Below, piece after piece: positions 17,831 through 27,839 of a DNA stretch of 64,000 bases. The stretch comes from Neobacillus rhizosphaerae. Its GTDB lineage: Bacteria; Bacillota; Bacilli; Bacillales; Cytobacillaceae. Numbering within the stretch: the first letter of the stretch is position 1; each line of letters begins with the position of its first letter. Position numbers and translations under genes: made by a program. The stretch is from assembly GCF_937468385.1 (NCBI RefSeq), contig NZ_CALBWS010000003.1, positions 124,001 through 188,000 of the forward strand, read 5' to 3'. Below the pieces are notes generated by a model. That model was given only the letters and a program-made list of their open reading frames with translations, did no database searches and was not told the origin of the DNA.

Positions 17831-18202
17831 AAGTACATGAATACCTCCGATTACTTCATAAGCGGAACCTATTGAAACAAGCAAATCACCGGTGATAGCA
17901 AGTTTTTGTTCTTGGAGAAGTTTTAATAAATCCGTTTCTCCTATTTGCCTTGTTACAGATACGGCCTCTAGTATTTGCCCAATCGTCCTAATCCAAACCC
18001 CTGTCAAAATTTGTTGTTCACCGAATCTATTGGCATCTTCCTCTAACTTAAAAAGCGACGATAAAGCTTTAAGTTCAAGGATTTGGCCCAATACTTGAAT
18101 CCAAAGCCCTAATAGTACCTCTTTTTCCAGTTCTAAAATTTTATTGCTTTTTTTATTGCTGGAATTTTTTTGGTTATGGTTCTTTTGTTTTGAATAATCC
18201 AT
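17792..18202 (-). CDS. Repetitive helical protein (DUF6944-like)
   Basis: 136 residues from the ATG at 18202. After a basic, Asn/Lys-rich N-terminus (about 1-25) come three related helical units built on G[LV]WI-x3-GQILE: GLWIQVLGQILELKALSSLF, GVWIRTIGQILEAVSVTRQI and the weaker GDLLVSIGSAYEVIGG. This resembles Bacillus proteins annotated as DUF6944 family repetitive proteins; the match is from memory and the function is unknown. The upstream site (GGGGTTGGTAG) is weak. An extension to 18346 in frame has no better start. Confidence 0.6.
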   Translation of the reverse strand: MDYSKQKNHNQKNSSNKKSNKILELEKEVLLGLWIQVLGQILELKALSSLFKLEEDANRFGEQQILTGVWIRTIGQILEAVSVTRQIGETDLLKLLQEQKLAITGDLLVSIGSAYEVIGGIHVLEEETFKIPRIVP

Positions 18203-18459
18203 GCCTACCAACCCCGGAACTAAATTTTGCTTTATTTTATGTGAAACAAATACAATTGTGTATTCCGTTTTTGAAAACCCGAAAAGCCAGGATAGGTTAA
18301 ATCCTAGCTTTCTAGTTAAGGTTCTTATGCAAATTAAATAATCCAAAATTCAAAGTCCTCACCATTTGCCCATAAATTCCCTGTGAAAAAATATTAACTG
18401 CAAATAGATTTCTCAGGAATGGTTCTAGTTTCCTTCCTGTTCCTGAATAGGAATCAAAG

Positions 18460-19020
18460 CTAACATTTCTGACAAAATATCGTTTGTCGTCCCTCTTGCT
18501 CATTTTCTTCAAAAAAGTGAACTGTCCAATCTCTAAATTCAACTAACAACTCTTGAGGATGCAGCTTATATTGATTAGATACTCGCAGATTCTCGGTCTG
18601 CGGTGACTGATAAAAGGTTTCCATAAAAAAATAACCATTCTCTTTTATCATGTTTTTTACTATATGAAAAAGTGAGCGATCAAGGTAATAAGTAATGACA
18701 ACTAAGTTAAATGAACTGTTTTGCCAATTAAGATCATTCCATTTTGTTAGGTCGTATACTCTTGGGTGGATTTTAAGTTTATTGTTAGTTGCCAGTTCCT
18801 GAATATAGTTTATAGCGACATCCGAAATATCAATAGCCTGGACTTGATAGTTCATGCGAGCAAGAAATAAACTGTTTCCGCCCAGTCCACAAGCAAGATC
18901 AAGTGCTGTCCCTCCATTTAGAAAATCAATTAGTTTTTCTAACCTGGGATTCGGTACAGGGTCCTTCTGTTCACACACACGTTCTTTATGTTTCGAATTC
19001 CATTTCATTCTAGTGTTCAT
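18460..19020 (-). CDS. Class I SAM-dependent methyltransferase (TehB-like)
   Basis: 186 residues from the ATG at 19020, chosen for the AGGGGA site; an upstream in-frame ATG at 19059 lacks one. The Rossmann motif I is GTALDLACGLGGNSLFLARM, motif II ends in VQAIDISDVA, and the middle motif is SFNLVVITYYLDRSLFHIVK. It should transfer a methyl group from S-adenosylmethionine to a small molecule; TehB-type enzymes act on tellurite and thiols, but the substrate here is not evident. The downstream neighbour does not suggest one. Confidence 0.83.
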   Translation of the reverse strand: MNTRMKWNSKHKERVCEQKDPVPNPRLEKLIDFLNGGTALDLACGLGGNSLFLARMNYQVQAIDISDVAINYIQELATNNKLKIHPRVYDLTKWNDLNWQNSSFNLVVITYYLDRSLFHIVKNMIKENGYFFMETFYQSPQTENLRVSNQYKLHPQELLVEFRDWTVHFFEENEQEGRQTIFCQKC

Positions 19021-19085
19021 TTGAAAATCCCCTGTGATAGTTTGTTCATAATAATCCACTCCAATTTCGAGCCGTGCTGTTATTT

Positions 19086-19892
19086 TTAATCAATAACTCT
19101 TGCCACATCACCGCCGCATTTTTTACATTTTCCTTCTAAAACAATGCCAGTTGATAAATCTTTAACAGTGTATCTTTCAATTTGAACGACATCTCCACAA
19201 GAAACGCACCAAACATTCCGCTCAAGCTTTCTACGGATTTCTATAGGAATAGAAATCCATTTCTTATTTGCGGAAAAAGAGATCACTTCTTGATTATCAT
19301 TTATTTTAGGTTCATCTTCTACTTTTTCCAATAAATCAATAACTTCTTGGATGTTTGTCCTGACTTTTTTTACCTCAATCATTTGCCACGCATCCAATAT
19401 GGTAATGAGCTCTTTATTGCCTGATTCTGCAATCTTATCTAATAAAAGAAGAATCAGGCCGCGGTTCCGGTCTTTTAATGTTTCAACAAATTCATATGTT
19501 CTATTTTCAGCAGCAGCAAGAAGCTTTTCCATTAATTCATTAGCATAGGTCTCGCGTTCAATTTCCCAGCCTTTATCGGTAAAGACAAGTAGTGGAAGTT
19601 TACCATTATATTCGATTGCTAGATATTGATGAAGAATCATCCAGTCTATTTTTGCGAGAATCTCTTTTTGCGAAACCCCATTAAATGCTCCATATACAGG
19701 ACTGTAGTTCAATTCTAGCTCTAATAACTTTTTATCTTTCGAGCCCGCCAAGATTTTGGCAAGCATAGCACGGCCGCCACTCATGATCAAATCATCTGCC
19801 CCTCGCAAAATGACTTTTATTTCATTGGTTGGCAAAGACTTAATCCCGTTTGCATTAAGCTCATATGTTACTCGATTTCTTTTTTTACCCAT
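19086..19892 (-). CDS. RQC-minor-1 type DNA-binding protein with zinc ribbon
   Basis: 268 residues from the ATG at 19892, behind GGGGGAG. Residues about 15-115 look like the winged-helix RQC-minor domain, beginning near GIKSLPTNEIKVILRGADDL and including SGGRAMLAKILAGSKDKKLL. The C-terminus has a two-knuckle zinc ribbon, CVSCGD and CKKCGG. RQC domains bind DNA branch points in RecQ helicases; free-standing minor versions occur in Bacilli with no settled role. No nuclease or helicase motif is present. Confidence 0.75.
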   Translation of the reverse strand: MGKKRNRVTYELNANGIKSLPTNEIKVILRGADDLIMSGGRAMLAKILAGSKDKKLLELELNYSPVYGAFNGVSQKEILAKIDWMILHQYLAIEYNGKLPLLVFTDKGWEIERETYANELMEKLLAAAENRTYEFVETLKDRNRGLILLLLDKIAESGNKELITILDAWQMIEVKKVRTNIQEVIDLLEKVEDEPKINDNQEVISFSANKKWISIPIEIRRKLERNVWCVSCGDVVQIERYTVKDLSTGIVLEGKCKKCGGDVARVID

Positions 19893-20109
19893 CACTTCTC
19901 CCCCATTTATAAAAACAATTCGTCATACCTCAACCTATTACAAGTATAGCCATGAATAAATTTTTATAAAAGGATTATGTATATTACCCTACAATTTCAA
20001 GTTTCTATATTCCACAAATGCTTTCTACCCCATCAAAAGTTATAGTATATGGCATAATCTACTGCATAATATATCCACAAGAATTGCAAGAGTTTTCTGA
20101 ATTAAATTA

Positions 20110-20139
20110 TTGACGCGAAGTCATATTCCTTGTTATGAT
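20110..20139 (+). promoter_or_regulatory. Promoter of the kyn operon
   Basis: TTGACG (20110-20115) and TATGAT (20134-20139) are 18 nt apart and 37 nt before kynU. No operator was recognised. Confidence 0.7.
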
Positions 20140-20175
20140 TTCCCTTGAAAATATATCCAAAAGAAAGGGATGATA

Positions 20176-21465
20176 ATGGTGGGCTCAGAAAATTTTCTGC
20201 CAACACTGGATTTTGCCAAACAACTGGACAAGAATGATTCACTTGCTCGGTTTCGTGAAGAGTTTTATATAAATCCTAATTCCATCTATATGGACGGGAA
20301 TTCCTTAGGACTGCTTTCGAAACGAGCGGAACGGACACTGTTAAATACCCTTCAAGATTGGAAGGATTATGGAATCGACGGCTGGACAAAAGGAGAGCAG
20401 CCTTGGTTTTTCCTGTCAGAAAAATTAGCGAAAATGATGGCTCCGCTCGTGGGAGCTTCTGCTGAAGAGGTAATTGCAAGCGGTTCCACAACCATCAATC
20501 TCCATCAACTTGTTGCGACTTTTTATAGTCCAAAAGGATCGCAGACAAAAATTTTAGCAGATGAATTAAACTTTCCCAGTGATATCTATGCCCTAAAAAG
20601 CCAACTGCACAACCATGGACTTGATCCCGATGTTCATCTTATTCGTGTAAAAAGTCAGGATGGGAGATTAATAGAAGAGAATGATATTATCGAAGCGATG
20701 ACCGAAGAGGTAGCAATGATTATCCTGCCAACCGTACTGTACCGCAGCGGGCAAATACTTGATATCAGACGATTGACAGATGAGGCACATAAGCGAAATA
20801 TCTTAATCGGCTTTGACGCCTGCCATTCGATTGGCGCCATTCCTCATTCATTCACTGATTGGGACGTTGACTTTGCTTATTGGTGTAATTACAAATATTT
20901 AAACGGCGGGCCTGGTGCTGTCGGTGGGTTGTATGTTAATCGTAAACATTTCGGAAGGTCTCCTGGTTTAGCTGGATGGTTTGGATCGAGCAAAGATAAA
21001 CAGTTTGACCTTGAGCATACCTTTACACCGGCGGATACAGCTGCGGCTTATCAAATTGGCACACCGCATGTATTAAGTCTTGCCCCCTTAATTGGGTCTT
21101 TAGAAATATTTGCAGAAGCCGGCATTGAAAATATTCGGCAAAAGTCCCTGCACATCAATCAATATTTGATGGATCTTATTAAACATGAGTTAGTGGATAT
21201 GGATTTTGTCATCGGGAATCCTAGCGAGAATATCCGCCGCGGCGGGCATGTCAGTCTTGAACATAGTGAAGCCGCACGCATTTGCAAGTCCTTGAAAGAA
21301 AACGGGATTATTCCTGACTTCCGGGCACCAAACATCATCCGCCTGGCCCCTGTAGCCCTTTATAGTACCTACGAAGAGGTTTGGAAGGTAGTCCAAACTC
21401 TCAAAGTCATTATGAAGGAAAAGCAGTTTGAGAAGTTTGCCAATGAACGTGAGGTCGTTGCGTGA
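20176..21465 (+). CDS. kynU: Kynureninase
   Basis: 429 residues from the ATG at 20176; the ATG at 20170 is too close to the GAAAGGG site. It is a pyridoxal-phosphate enzyme that splits kynurenine into anthranilate and alanine. Hallmarks are [16 protein letters not shown] at the N-terminus, [11 protein letters not shown] for the cofactor-binding aspartate, and [20 protein letters not shown] containing the PLP lysine. It is first in an operon with kynA and kynB, which provide its substrate. Anthranilate may feed tryptophan resynthesis or be exported. Confidence 0.97.
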   Translation: MVGSENFLPTLDFAKQLDKNDSLARFREEFYINPNSIYMDGNSLGLLSKRAERTLLNTLQDWKDYGIDGWTKGEQPWFFLSEKLAKMMAPLVGASAEEVIASGSTTINLHQLVATFYSPKGSQTKILADELNFPSDIYALKSQLHNHGLDPDVHLIRVKSQDGRLIEENDIIEAMTEEVAMIILPTVLYRSGQILDIRRLTDEAHKRNILIGFDACHSIGAIPHSFTDWDVDFAYWCNYKYLNGGPGAVGGLYVNRKHFGRSPGLAGWFGSSKDKQFDLEHTFTPADTAAAYQIGTPHVLSLAPLIGSLEIFAEAGIENIRQKSLHINQYLMDLIKHELVDMDFVIGNPSENIRRGGHVSLEHSEAARICKSLKENGIIPDFRAPNIIRLAPVALYSTYEEVWKVVQTLKVIMKEKQFEKFANEREVVA

Positions 21466-21509
21466 CATTTATTTTTAGAAATGCAGAAGCCGTCTAGCAG
21501 CCGGTAAAA

Positions 21510-21635
21510 ATGATTAGTTTTACTTATTTAACAATCATCGGGGCCCTTCATCTCGTTAGTTTAATGCTTACGACTTGGGTTACCGATTTTAAGATATTGG
21601 TTCAGTTCGGAATCCCATGGCACACCTTTTTATGA
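21510..21635 (+). CDS. Possible 41-residue membrane peptide between kynU and kynA
   Basis: An open frame of 41 codons (MISFTYLTIIGALHLVSLML, then TTWVTDFKILVQFGIPWHTF) reads as a hydrophobic helix with an amphipathic tail. No clear ribosome-binding site precedes it, so it may be a remnant of a transporter lost from the operon or a chance frame. The other bases of the 250-nt gap show nothing. Confidence 0.3.
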   Translation: MISFTYLTIIGALHLVSLMLTTWVTDFKILVQFGIPWHTFL

Positions 21636-21715
21636 ATATAAGAAAGCTTCGAATCTAGTATTCAGCAAACCAATGAGACAAATATTATTGACTTATAAAA
21701 TAGGAGGATGAATTT

Positions 21716-22573
21716 ATGGAGAACTTAGACAACAGTGCGCAAAACAAGGCTTCCGGGCTGGAAAAAGCGATTCAAACCAATTTTCAAAAAGAGATGTCTT
21801 ACGGTGATTATCTTCACCTTGATAAAATTTTATCAAGTCAGCAGCGACTTTCGAATCACCACGATGAAATGCTGTTTATCATCATTCATCAAACGAGCGA
21901 GTTATGGATGAAGCTTATTCTGCATGAGTTGCATGCCGCCATTCAGAGTATTCTTCGTAACGATTTGGAACCATCATTTAAAATGCTGTCGCGTGTTTCA
22001 AGAATTCAACAGCAGTTAATCCAGTCATGGAACGTTCTTACTACCTTGACCCCGGCTGATTATATGCAGTTTCGTCATAAGCTTGGGCATTCATCCGGAT
22101 TCCAATCCTTTCAAAACCGCCAAATTGAGTTTGCTTTAGGTCAAAAAAATGCTCACACCCTAGCGGTTTATAAACATCAGGATGATCTATTTGAATCCTT
22201 GACGAAGTCCCTTCATGAACCAAGTATTTATGATGCAGCCCTCTCAGCACTCGCCACCCATGGATTACCTGTTGATGAAAAAGTTCTAAACCGGGATTGG
22301 TCTCAAAGCTATGAGCCAAATCTTAGTGTCGAGGAGGCGTGGCTGACCGTTTATCGAAACACCGAAAAATATTGGGATTTATATGAACTAGCAGAAAAAC
22401 TGGTAGACATAGGTAATCAACAGCAGCTCTGGCGCTTTAATCACATGTCCACGGTAGAAAGAATCATCGGGAATAAGCAAGGGACAGGCGGCTCTTCCGG
22501 GGTAAACTATCTAAAAAGAGTTCTCGACCACCATTTTTTCCCAGAGCTCTTGAGTCTTCGAACAAAGCTTTAA
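21716..22573 (+). CDS. kynA: Tryptophan 2,3-dioxygenase
   Basis: 285 residues, a haem enzyme that opens the indole ring of L-tryptophan to N-formylkynurenine. Family stretches include [35 protein letters not shown] (distal histidine and substrate contacts), [20 protein letters not shown], and [20 protein letters not shown] with the proximal haem histidine. AGGAGG precedes the ATG. Second gene of the kyn operon. Confidence 0.97.
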   Translation: MENLDNSAQNKASGLEKAIQTNFQKEMSYGDYLHLDKILSSQQRLSNHHDEMLFIIIHQTSELWMKLILHELHAAIQSILRNDLEPSFKMLSRVSRIQQQLIQSWNVLTTLTPADYMQFRHKLGHSSGFQSFQNRQIEFALGQKNAHTLAVYKHQDDLFESLTKSLHEPSIYDAALSALATHGLPVDEKVLNRDWSQSYEPNLSVEEAWLTVYRNTEKYWDLYELAEKLVDIGNQQQLWRFNHMSTVERIIGNKQGTGGSSGVNYLKRVLDHHFFPELLSLRTKL

Positions 22574-22611
22574 TAAACTTAACTCACAAAAACTAGAGGA
22601 GTAGGAGGCTG

Positions 22612-23247
22612 TTGACAAAAATGAATAAATGGATGGATATTTCGCAGCGGCTGGAAAATCAGATTCCTGTCTGGCCGGGAGATACACCTTTCAGCTACAA
22701 AGTGAGCTGGAGCAAAGAAGATAGCGGATCAGTCAATGTGGGTCAGATGACGATGAGTACTCATACGGGCACCCACATTGATGCGCCTTTTCATTTTGAT
22801 AATGATGGAAAAAGAGTAAATGAACTTGATATTAATTTGTATATCGGGCCGGCGCTTGTTATTCATGTACCAAATGTGACGAGCATCGGTGTTAAGGAAT
22901 TAGCCGGGATGGATATAGAAAACGTAACCCGTCTGATAATTCGCACGGATGCATGGCAGGAGCGACAAGTGTTTCCTGACTCAATCCCTCCGATTGAACC
23001 AGCGTTAGCGGCATATCTTGCTGAGCTTGGAGTTAGGCTTCTTGGCCTTGATTTACCATCCGTTGATCCATTAGATAGTAAAGATCTATCTGCCCATCAT
23101 GAACTAAATCGTTACGGCATTCATATTTTAGAAGGACTGGTATTAGACGATGTTGCGCCAGGAGATTATGAATTAGCAGCCCTCCCACTCCCGTTAGTGG
23201 AGGCAGATGGAAGTCCAGTCCGTGCCGTGATAAGGAAATTAAAATAG
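22612..23247 (+). CDS. kynB: Kynurenine formamidase (arylformamidase)
   Basis: 211 residues if translation starts at the TTG at 22612, or 208 from the ATG at 22621; AGGAG and AGGAGG sites upstream allow either. It is a metal-dependent cyclase-like hydrolase that removes formate from N-formylkynurenine. The metal-binding motif STHTGTHIDAPFHFDNDG is intact, and DLPSVDPLDSKDLSAHHELN carries the catalytic region. Third and last gene of the operon, 38 nt after kynA and closed by a terminator. Confidence 0.95.
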   Translation: MTKMNKWMDISQRLENQIPVWPGDTPFSYKVSWSKEDSGSVNVGQMTMSTHTGTHIDAPFHFDNDGKRVNELDINLYIGPALVIHVPNVTSIGVKELAGMDIENVTRLIIRTDAWQERQVFPDSIPPIEPALAAYLAELGVRLLGLDLPSVDPLDSKDLSAHHELNRYGIHILEGLVLDDVAPGDYELAALPLPLVEADGSPVRAVIRKLK

Positions 23248-23275
23248 GCCTTAACAATTTGTTAAGGTCTTATTT
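23248..23275 (+). terminator. Terminator of the kyn operon
   Basis: GCCTTAACA pairs with TGTTAAGGT, followed by CTTATTT; the stem begins right at the kynB stop. Confidence 0.8.
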
Positions 23276-23304
23276 CATGCCAGCATGCTGTGAGGAAAAA
23301 TGGG

Positions 23305-23350
23305 GTCAGTCCTCAGGTGCGTTAGGACTTTAGTTCACCTGGGGACTAAC
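23305..23350. repeat. Imperfect inverted repeat
   Basis: GTCAGTCCTCAGGTG (23305-23319) and CACCTGGGGACTAAC (23336-23350) pair over 15 positions with two G-U type differences around a 16-nt loop. It is not followed by a T run, so a mobile-type intergenic repeat is likelier than a terminator. Confidence 0.6.
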
Positions 23351-23434
23351 TCAATTTACTAGATCATTTACCTAATAATACAATGACGGTATTAATCATG
23401 AATGGTAGTGAGGAATTTTGTCTAATAGGAGAAT

Positions 23435-23779
23435 TTATTTTGAAGGTGATTTTTCCTGATTATCGATGAAGATGATGCTTTCGATTTGCAACATAACAGA
23501 AAGTACGTGGATAAACGCCTCTTGTATAGTAGAATTTTTTAAATATTCGTCATAGTGGTGGTGTAAGCAACTGGCCATAGCTTCTCTTGCCTCATAATCG
23601 AAATGATAAAAATCAACAATTGGGAAAAATAATCCTCCTCCTAATGGGATTAGTGTCCCCATGACGATTTCCCCTTTTTTAGGCGGGATAGCAATTGGAT
23701 CATAAACAATGACATCCAGCGGTTTTTCCGTCAAAATATCAATAACAACAAAGAATCGATCATTATATAATGTCGCCAT
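23435..23779 (-). CDS. Hypothetical soluble protein
   Basis: 114 residues from the ATG at 23779, placed by GAGGAG nine bases upstream; the frame is open to a GTG three codons earlier. The N-terminal half has beta-type segments (RFFVVIDILTEKPLDVIVYD, GEIVMGTLIPLGGGLFFPIV). The C-terminal half is helical, with HFDYEAREAMASCLHHHYDE. No signal peptide and no recognised family; the His/Asp-rich segment could bind metal, but that is a guess. Confidence 0.6.
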   Translation of the reverse strand: MATLYNDRFFVVIDILTEKPLDVIVYDPIAIPPKKGEIVMGTLIPLGGGLFFPIVDFYHFDYEAREAMASCLHHHYDEYLKNSTIQEAFIHVLSVMLQIESIIFIDNQEKSPSK

Positions 23780-23959
23780 AAGACGCACTCCTCATCACTA
23801 AAGTAACGAGTGTGCGGGCATTCATCATCAAGCTTTTTGCGCTCTATAAAAACAACGCACTCCTCATGCGCTTTGATAGAAAGGTGATACCGCTACGCTG
23901 AATTATTATTTTGCATAAAGGTTTACATCTGTTTTTAGTAACTATATCTAAGTATTCGG

Positions 23960-24492
23960 TTAATCCCTATATTGTATTGCTAATCCTTTTAAGAAATTCC
24001 GAGCGTATCTATCACCACACACTTTATAATTCTTATGTCCTTCTTTTCTTAATAAAGCGCTTAATTCACCTTTTGTTATCAGGACTCCTGCTTCTTCTAA
24101 TATTTCAAGCATATCCTCACTTGTTAATGATAGTGCTATTTTCAATTTCTTTAGCAATACATTATTAACACTTCCATTATCCTTTATAGACATTGCTGGT
24201 CTTTCAGGTTGTCCTGGTTTTGAATCTTGTTTACCTCTTTTAAAGATAATTAGGCCATTTAAAAATGACTCCAACATGAAATTCGTGCATAGTATATTCT
24301 CTTCATCTTCATCTATATCACCATCATTGCCAACTTCATTCTGGTAGCTGTCCTTAGATTTTTTGAGGATCTTTAGCAGTTCTTCTTTTGTTACCTCAAT
24401 GTCTCCAAGTTTAAATATCTCTACCATATCTGTATTTTTTATATCTAGAGCATATCTCAATCGAATTAATATATCATTATTATTCATGTTCA
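23960..24492 (-). CDS. DUF1456 family protein (YehS-like)
   Basis: 177 residues from the ATG at 24492, behind GGAGG. It carries the duplicated DUF1456 unit: residues about 3-80 (NNDILIRLRYALDIKNTDMV ... TKEELLKILKK) and about 100-177 (NVLLKKLKIALSLTSEDMLE ... ITKGELSALLRKEG, ending FLKGLAIQYRD). Such proteins are small, helical and of unknown biochemical role. The intact repeat and good ribosome site make the gene secure. No neighbour suggests a pathway. Confidence 0.88.
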
Positions 24493-24730
24493 TCTTTAAT
24501 CCTCCAAAAATATTGACTACTTGCAAAGCACTCAAAGATTATTCTCCAAAAATTTAAATCCTTAAAATGTTAAATAATATCACCAAGGCTCCCATTTGTA
24601 CAGAACCGGAATGAAGAGTTTATGATTGGAAAATGAGTAAACCCAATAAAGAGTTATGTGGAACATCGTTGTGAAACAAGAAAATCCGATGCGTGGCACC
24701 GGAACTTCTATTTTTAGGGATGACAAACTC

Positions 24731-27124
24731 TTAATGGTCCCGGTTCACAATATAATTCATTAAATGCTTCAGAAATGAGGTATTGCGCGGCACCTCTTGC
24801 AACGATTCCATTGCAAGACAGTAATGTTCCCACATCTCTATTCTAGCACCATCAGAACCTAGGATGGACACAAACGTCGAATGGTTGTTTTCAGCATCTT
24901 TGCCAATCGGTTTTCCGAGTAAGTTCAGCTCTCCTTCAACATCAAGCAGGTCGTCCTTAATCTGAAACGCAATCCCTGCATGATGGGCGAATTTTTTCAA
25001 AGCTTCCATTTCGAACTCTTTTGCATGAGCGAGAATGGCAGGCATGATGAGAGAAGCTTCGAATGCTTTTCCCGTTTTATAAAAGCACATCTTATTCAAT
25101 TGTTCCAGTGTCAAAGGTTTCCCTATGGAATCCAGATCCATTGCCTGTCCCCTACACATAACCTCTGTCGTTTGAGCGGAATATTGAATCAACTTAAGCA
25201 CTGTTTTCGCATCGAACTGGTCAAGAGATGCTTGTTCCTCAATAGCCTTCTGGGTCAGAAAGAGACCCGTTAATTCAGCAATGGCAATATTATACACCTG
25301 ATGTAGGGTTGGATGCCCCCTACGGGTGGACGCATTATCCTGGGATGGCAGATCATCGAAGATTAGGGATGCAGTATGCATATATTCCAATGATCTCAAA
25401 AGTGGCACGATTGCTGAACTTTTTAATCCATATCCGCTCGTGCCCATAACCCAAGTGATTATTGGCCTCAATCGCTTTCCATCGCCTTCCAGACTGTAAT
25501 TGGCAGCATCAATAATTGGCTCTTTCATCAGAGAAACATTCTCGGTTTGAGGGATATTTAAGATGTTATTGATCTGAATGCGTACGTTTTCAATCGTATC
25601 TAAAAAGTCCTCCTGTTCCTTCCGTTCATTTTTCATAATGGTAATCATATGGTCCCGAATCAGTTTATCAAAGAAATCCACATCATCTGCTTTTTGAACC
25701 ATATGTTGGATGACACGATTGAATTCCGGATTTCCAGATGCAAATAGCTCCATCACTTCGTTGTATTTTACCTTTCCCATTCGTTCTTTAAATCGTTTTA
25801 GACCATTTATGGCACGATCCAGAATCACCTCACAGGTCTTGGGATCTGAGTGGAACACGTTATGGATCAGATGGGAGATGACCGTCCAGTATAATTCAAA
25901 GGGGTTGATAAGATCCTGACGCTTATCATGATATTTCATATAATAGGTATACGGTGTTACGGCCCCCTCCTTCATGTCATCAAACATATCTGCAAAATCG
26001 TCCGCCAGCTGGTTGTAAATTCCATAAAAGAATGTTCGGTTGTCAAAGCCCTCATCCGCAGGAGCACTGATGACGGAACGGACAATCAATCGGGAAGAAG
26101 AGGATTTTAAAATGATCGGTATATAAAGCTCTTCATTTGTGTAATTTGCATTGGATAGATCCTTTACACGGTCCACTTCCTGAGAATGAAAAAACACATA
26201 GGATTGCTCGAAAAAATTTTTTCTTGTATCGCGTCGTTGATGGGACTTAATATACTTAAAGGCATCTCGGAGTTCCAAATGAATATATCGGATCAAATCC
26301 ATGTTTTTTCCTGTCCACTCACCCAATTCTGGTACAGATCCGGTGATAAGGGTGGTACGTATCAAATTGGAATATTGTTTTTTCTCTTTAGCGGACAAGA
26401 CGTTAGCATCTAGAAGATCGTCAATGAAGGGATAGGTCAGACCATAGGAATAGCCGAGCCTAATCGCTTCATCCAGTTTCTGAGTACGTTCTTCAGGTGT
26501 TATTTCATTGTCCATTTCTTCAACCACGTGCATTATTACCCCAGCAATGATTTTAATAAGTTTTCGCTGGGCTTGCTCAGCATCCATCTCCTTTGGAATA
26601 TGGGTGGAAACAATCTTAAGTTTATTTACCACCCAGATCATGGTGGCTTCAATGCCTTCCTTCTGGGCCCACCGGTACAACCCGGCCATGCTCATCGTCT
26701 GCATTTTGTCTCCGTGGTCTGGTCCATTGGAATGAATCAGATGAGTTTTTAAACTGTCAACGACACGCCGCACCCTGGTCTGTGTGTCAGGTGAGTCCAG
26801 GGCTTTACCCAGGTCCCGCATGAAAATATAGGAGATGCTTCGATCCAGGTAATTATCTAGTTTGCCTGTGGAATCCAGCCATTTGATATAATTGTGATAT
26901 CCCTGGGAATCAGGTTTTCCCTTTCTACGTGAAAAAAAGGATAATAATCGATGATGATGAATATGGTTGTGTTTCCACGATTGAATATCTTTTGTTAAGG
27001 CCGGGACATAGGTCTTTTGCATGACCTGGAGATAAAGTGATTGATAATAATCAGCAGCCTTCTGCTCAGCCAGCTGATAGCATGCATCGGCATTTTTTAT
27101 TAATTGCTCATTCATACTATACAT
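24731..27124 (-). CDS. Two-domain isoprenoid synthase: helical N-terminal domain fused to prenyl diphosphate synthase
   Basis: 797 residues. The C-terminal 300 residues are a trans-prenyl diphosphate synthase: GDGKRLRPIITW, first aspartate-rich motif IFDDLPSQDNASTRRGHPT, lysine region FYKTGKAFEAS, and second motif IAFQIKDDLLDVEGELNLLG. All metal-binding aspartates are present, so it probably makes a C15-C20 or longer diphosphate. The N-terminal 500 residues are helical and hold two acidic clusters of their own, YPFIDDLLDANVL and LADDFADMFDDMKEG, reminiscent of class I terpene synthase metal sites. The whole could make and then convert a prenyl diphosphate; that is inference. AGAGG precedes the ATG at 27124. 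Single-gene unit. Confidence 0.75.
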   Translation of the reverse strand: MYSMNEQLIKNADACYQLAEQKAADYYQSLYLQVMQKTYVPALTKDIQSWKHNHIHHHRLLSFFSRRKGKPDSQGYHNYIKWLDSTGKLDNYLDRSISYIFMRDLGKALDSPDTQTRVRRVVDSLKTHLIHSNGPDHGDKMQTMSMAGLYRWAQKEGIEATMIWVVNKLKIVSTHIPKEMDAEQAQRKLIKIIAGVIMHVVEEMDNEITPEERTQKLDEAIRLGYSYGLTYPFIDDLLDANVLSAKEKKQYSNLIRTTLITGSVPELGEWTGKNMDLIRYIHLELRDAFKYIKSHQRRDTRKNFFEQSYVFFHSQEVDRVKDLSNANYTNEELYIPIILKSSSSRLIVRSVISAPADEGFDNRTFFYGIYNQLADDFADMFDDMKEGAVTPYTYYMKYHDKRQDLINPFELYWTVISHLIHNVFHSDPKTCEVILDRAINGLKRFKERMGKVKYNEVMELFASGNPEFNRVIQHMVQKADDVDFFDKLIRDHMITIMKNERKEQEDFLDTIENVRIQINNILNIPQTENVSLMKEPIIDAANYSLEGDGKRLRPIITWVMGTSGYGLKSSAIVPLLRSLEYMHTASLIFDDLPSQDNASTRRGHPTLHQVYNIAIAELTGLFLTQKAIEEQASLDQFDAKTVLKLIQYSAQTTEVMCRGQAMDLDSIGKPLTLEQLNKMCFYKTGKAFEASLIMPAILAHAKEFEMEALKKFAHHAGIAFQIKDDLLDVEGELNLLGKPIGKDAENNHSTFVSILGSDGARIEMWEHYCLAMESLQEVPRNTSFLKHLMNYIVNRDH

Positions 27125-27332
27125 ACATTACCTCTACTTAATGGTTTCTTATATATATGTTTCGCGATATAAACCAAACGGAGATTAATTATCCAAGCAT
27201 TATCCCAATCATTGATTGACAAACGAAATCCTAATGAAAAATCATAAATAAAACCACCACACACATTAAAACATCCGTTAAGGTCATCACTAAAAATACA
27301 TGTACATCCTATATTTTAACAAACATTTTCCT

Positions 27333-27428
27333 TTAAACTATTAAAATATATGTATACGCTAAAATAACACCTTTATTACCATCTATAATTTTCCATAACT
27401 TGTCTTCAATTTCTAAATTTATATTCAT
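27333..27428 (-). CDS. Possible 31-residue peptide or gene remnant
   Basis: MNINLEIEDKLWKIIDGNKG plus eleven more residues, with GAGGAT eight bases before the ATG. Too short to classify; the ribosome site is the only support beyond the open frame. Confidence 0.3.
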   Translation of the reverse strand: MNINLEIEDKLWKIIDGNKGVILAYTYILIV

Positions 27429-27603
27429 TTTTATATCCTCAAAATCAAATTCAGCTTCCGTTTAATGAGATATTCTTAACAGGTGATTTGACTTTTTTTC
27501 ACTAGGCTCATTTACCCAGCATGCAAAAAGTGAAAGCCAATAATTTTGGAAAAATCCTTTTTGGAGATAATACCAATGATTAATATTTTTATTTAATATA
27601 AAT

Positions 27604-27634
27604 GAACCCCACTGTCTCATTATCAGTGGGGTTC
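27604..27634. terminator. Strong hairpin, possible terminator
   Basis: An 11-bp perfect stem, GAACCCCACTG / CAGTGGGGTTC, with a 9-nt loop; T runs are weak on both sides. It may be left from a lost gene. Confidence 0.5.
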
Positions 27635-27707
27635 CATTCGTTTAATTATTAGGCTGTTTTCGTAAAATTTGTTGTTTTTAATTATAAAATATTTAACAAT
27701 ATATTAT

Positions 27708-27735
27708 TTGACAACTTACCTTTTTGGTGTAAAAT
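27708..27735 (+). promoter_or_regulatory. Promoter of the small membrane protein gene at 27840
   Basis: TTGACA (27708-27713) and TAAAAT (27730-27735) with a 16-nt spacer. Confidence 0.65.
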
Positions 27736-27839
27736 TACACTAAACGGTTTATTTACATAATAATTAGAAAGTAATAGCTTTAATTTAGTATTCGGTTTGA
27801 AATAACCGTGAATAAATTTTACTGAAAGGATTGATGTTT

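Larger units (their letters stand above)
27125..27839. other. Intergenic region with terminator-like hairpin and promoter
   Basis: About 700 nt, mostly AT-rich. It holds a possible 31-residue peptide frame (27333-27428, minus), a strong hairpin (27604-27634) and the promoter of the next gene (27708-27735). I see nothing else. Confidence 0.5.

Noticed and set aside
18206..18346. N-terminal extension of the repetitive protein
   Set aside because: It lacks a ribosome site and its text differs in composition; the ATG at 18202 fits the basic N-terminus better.
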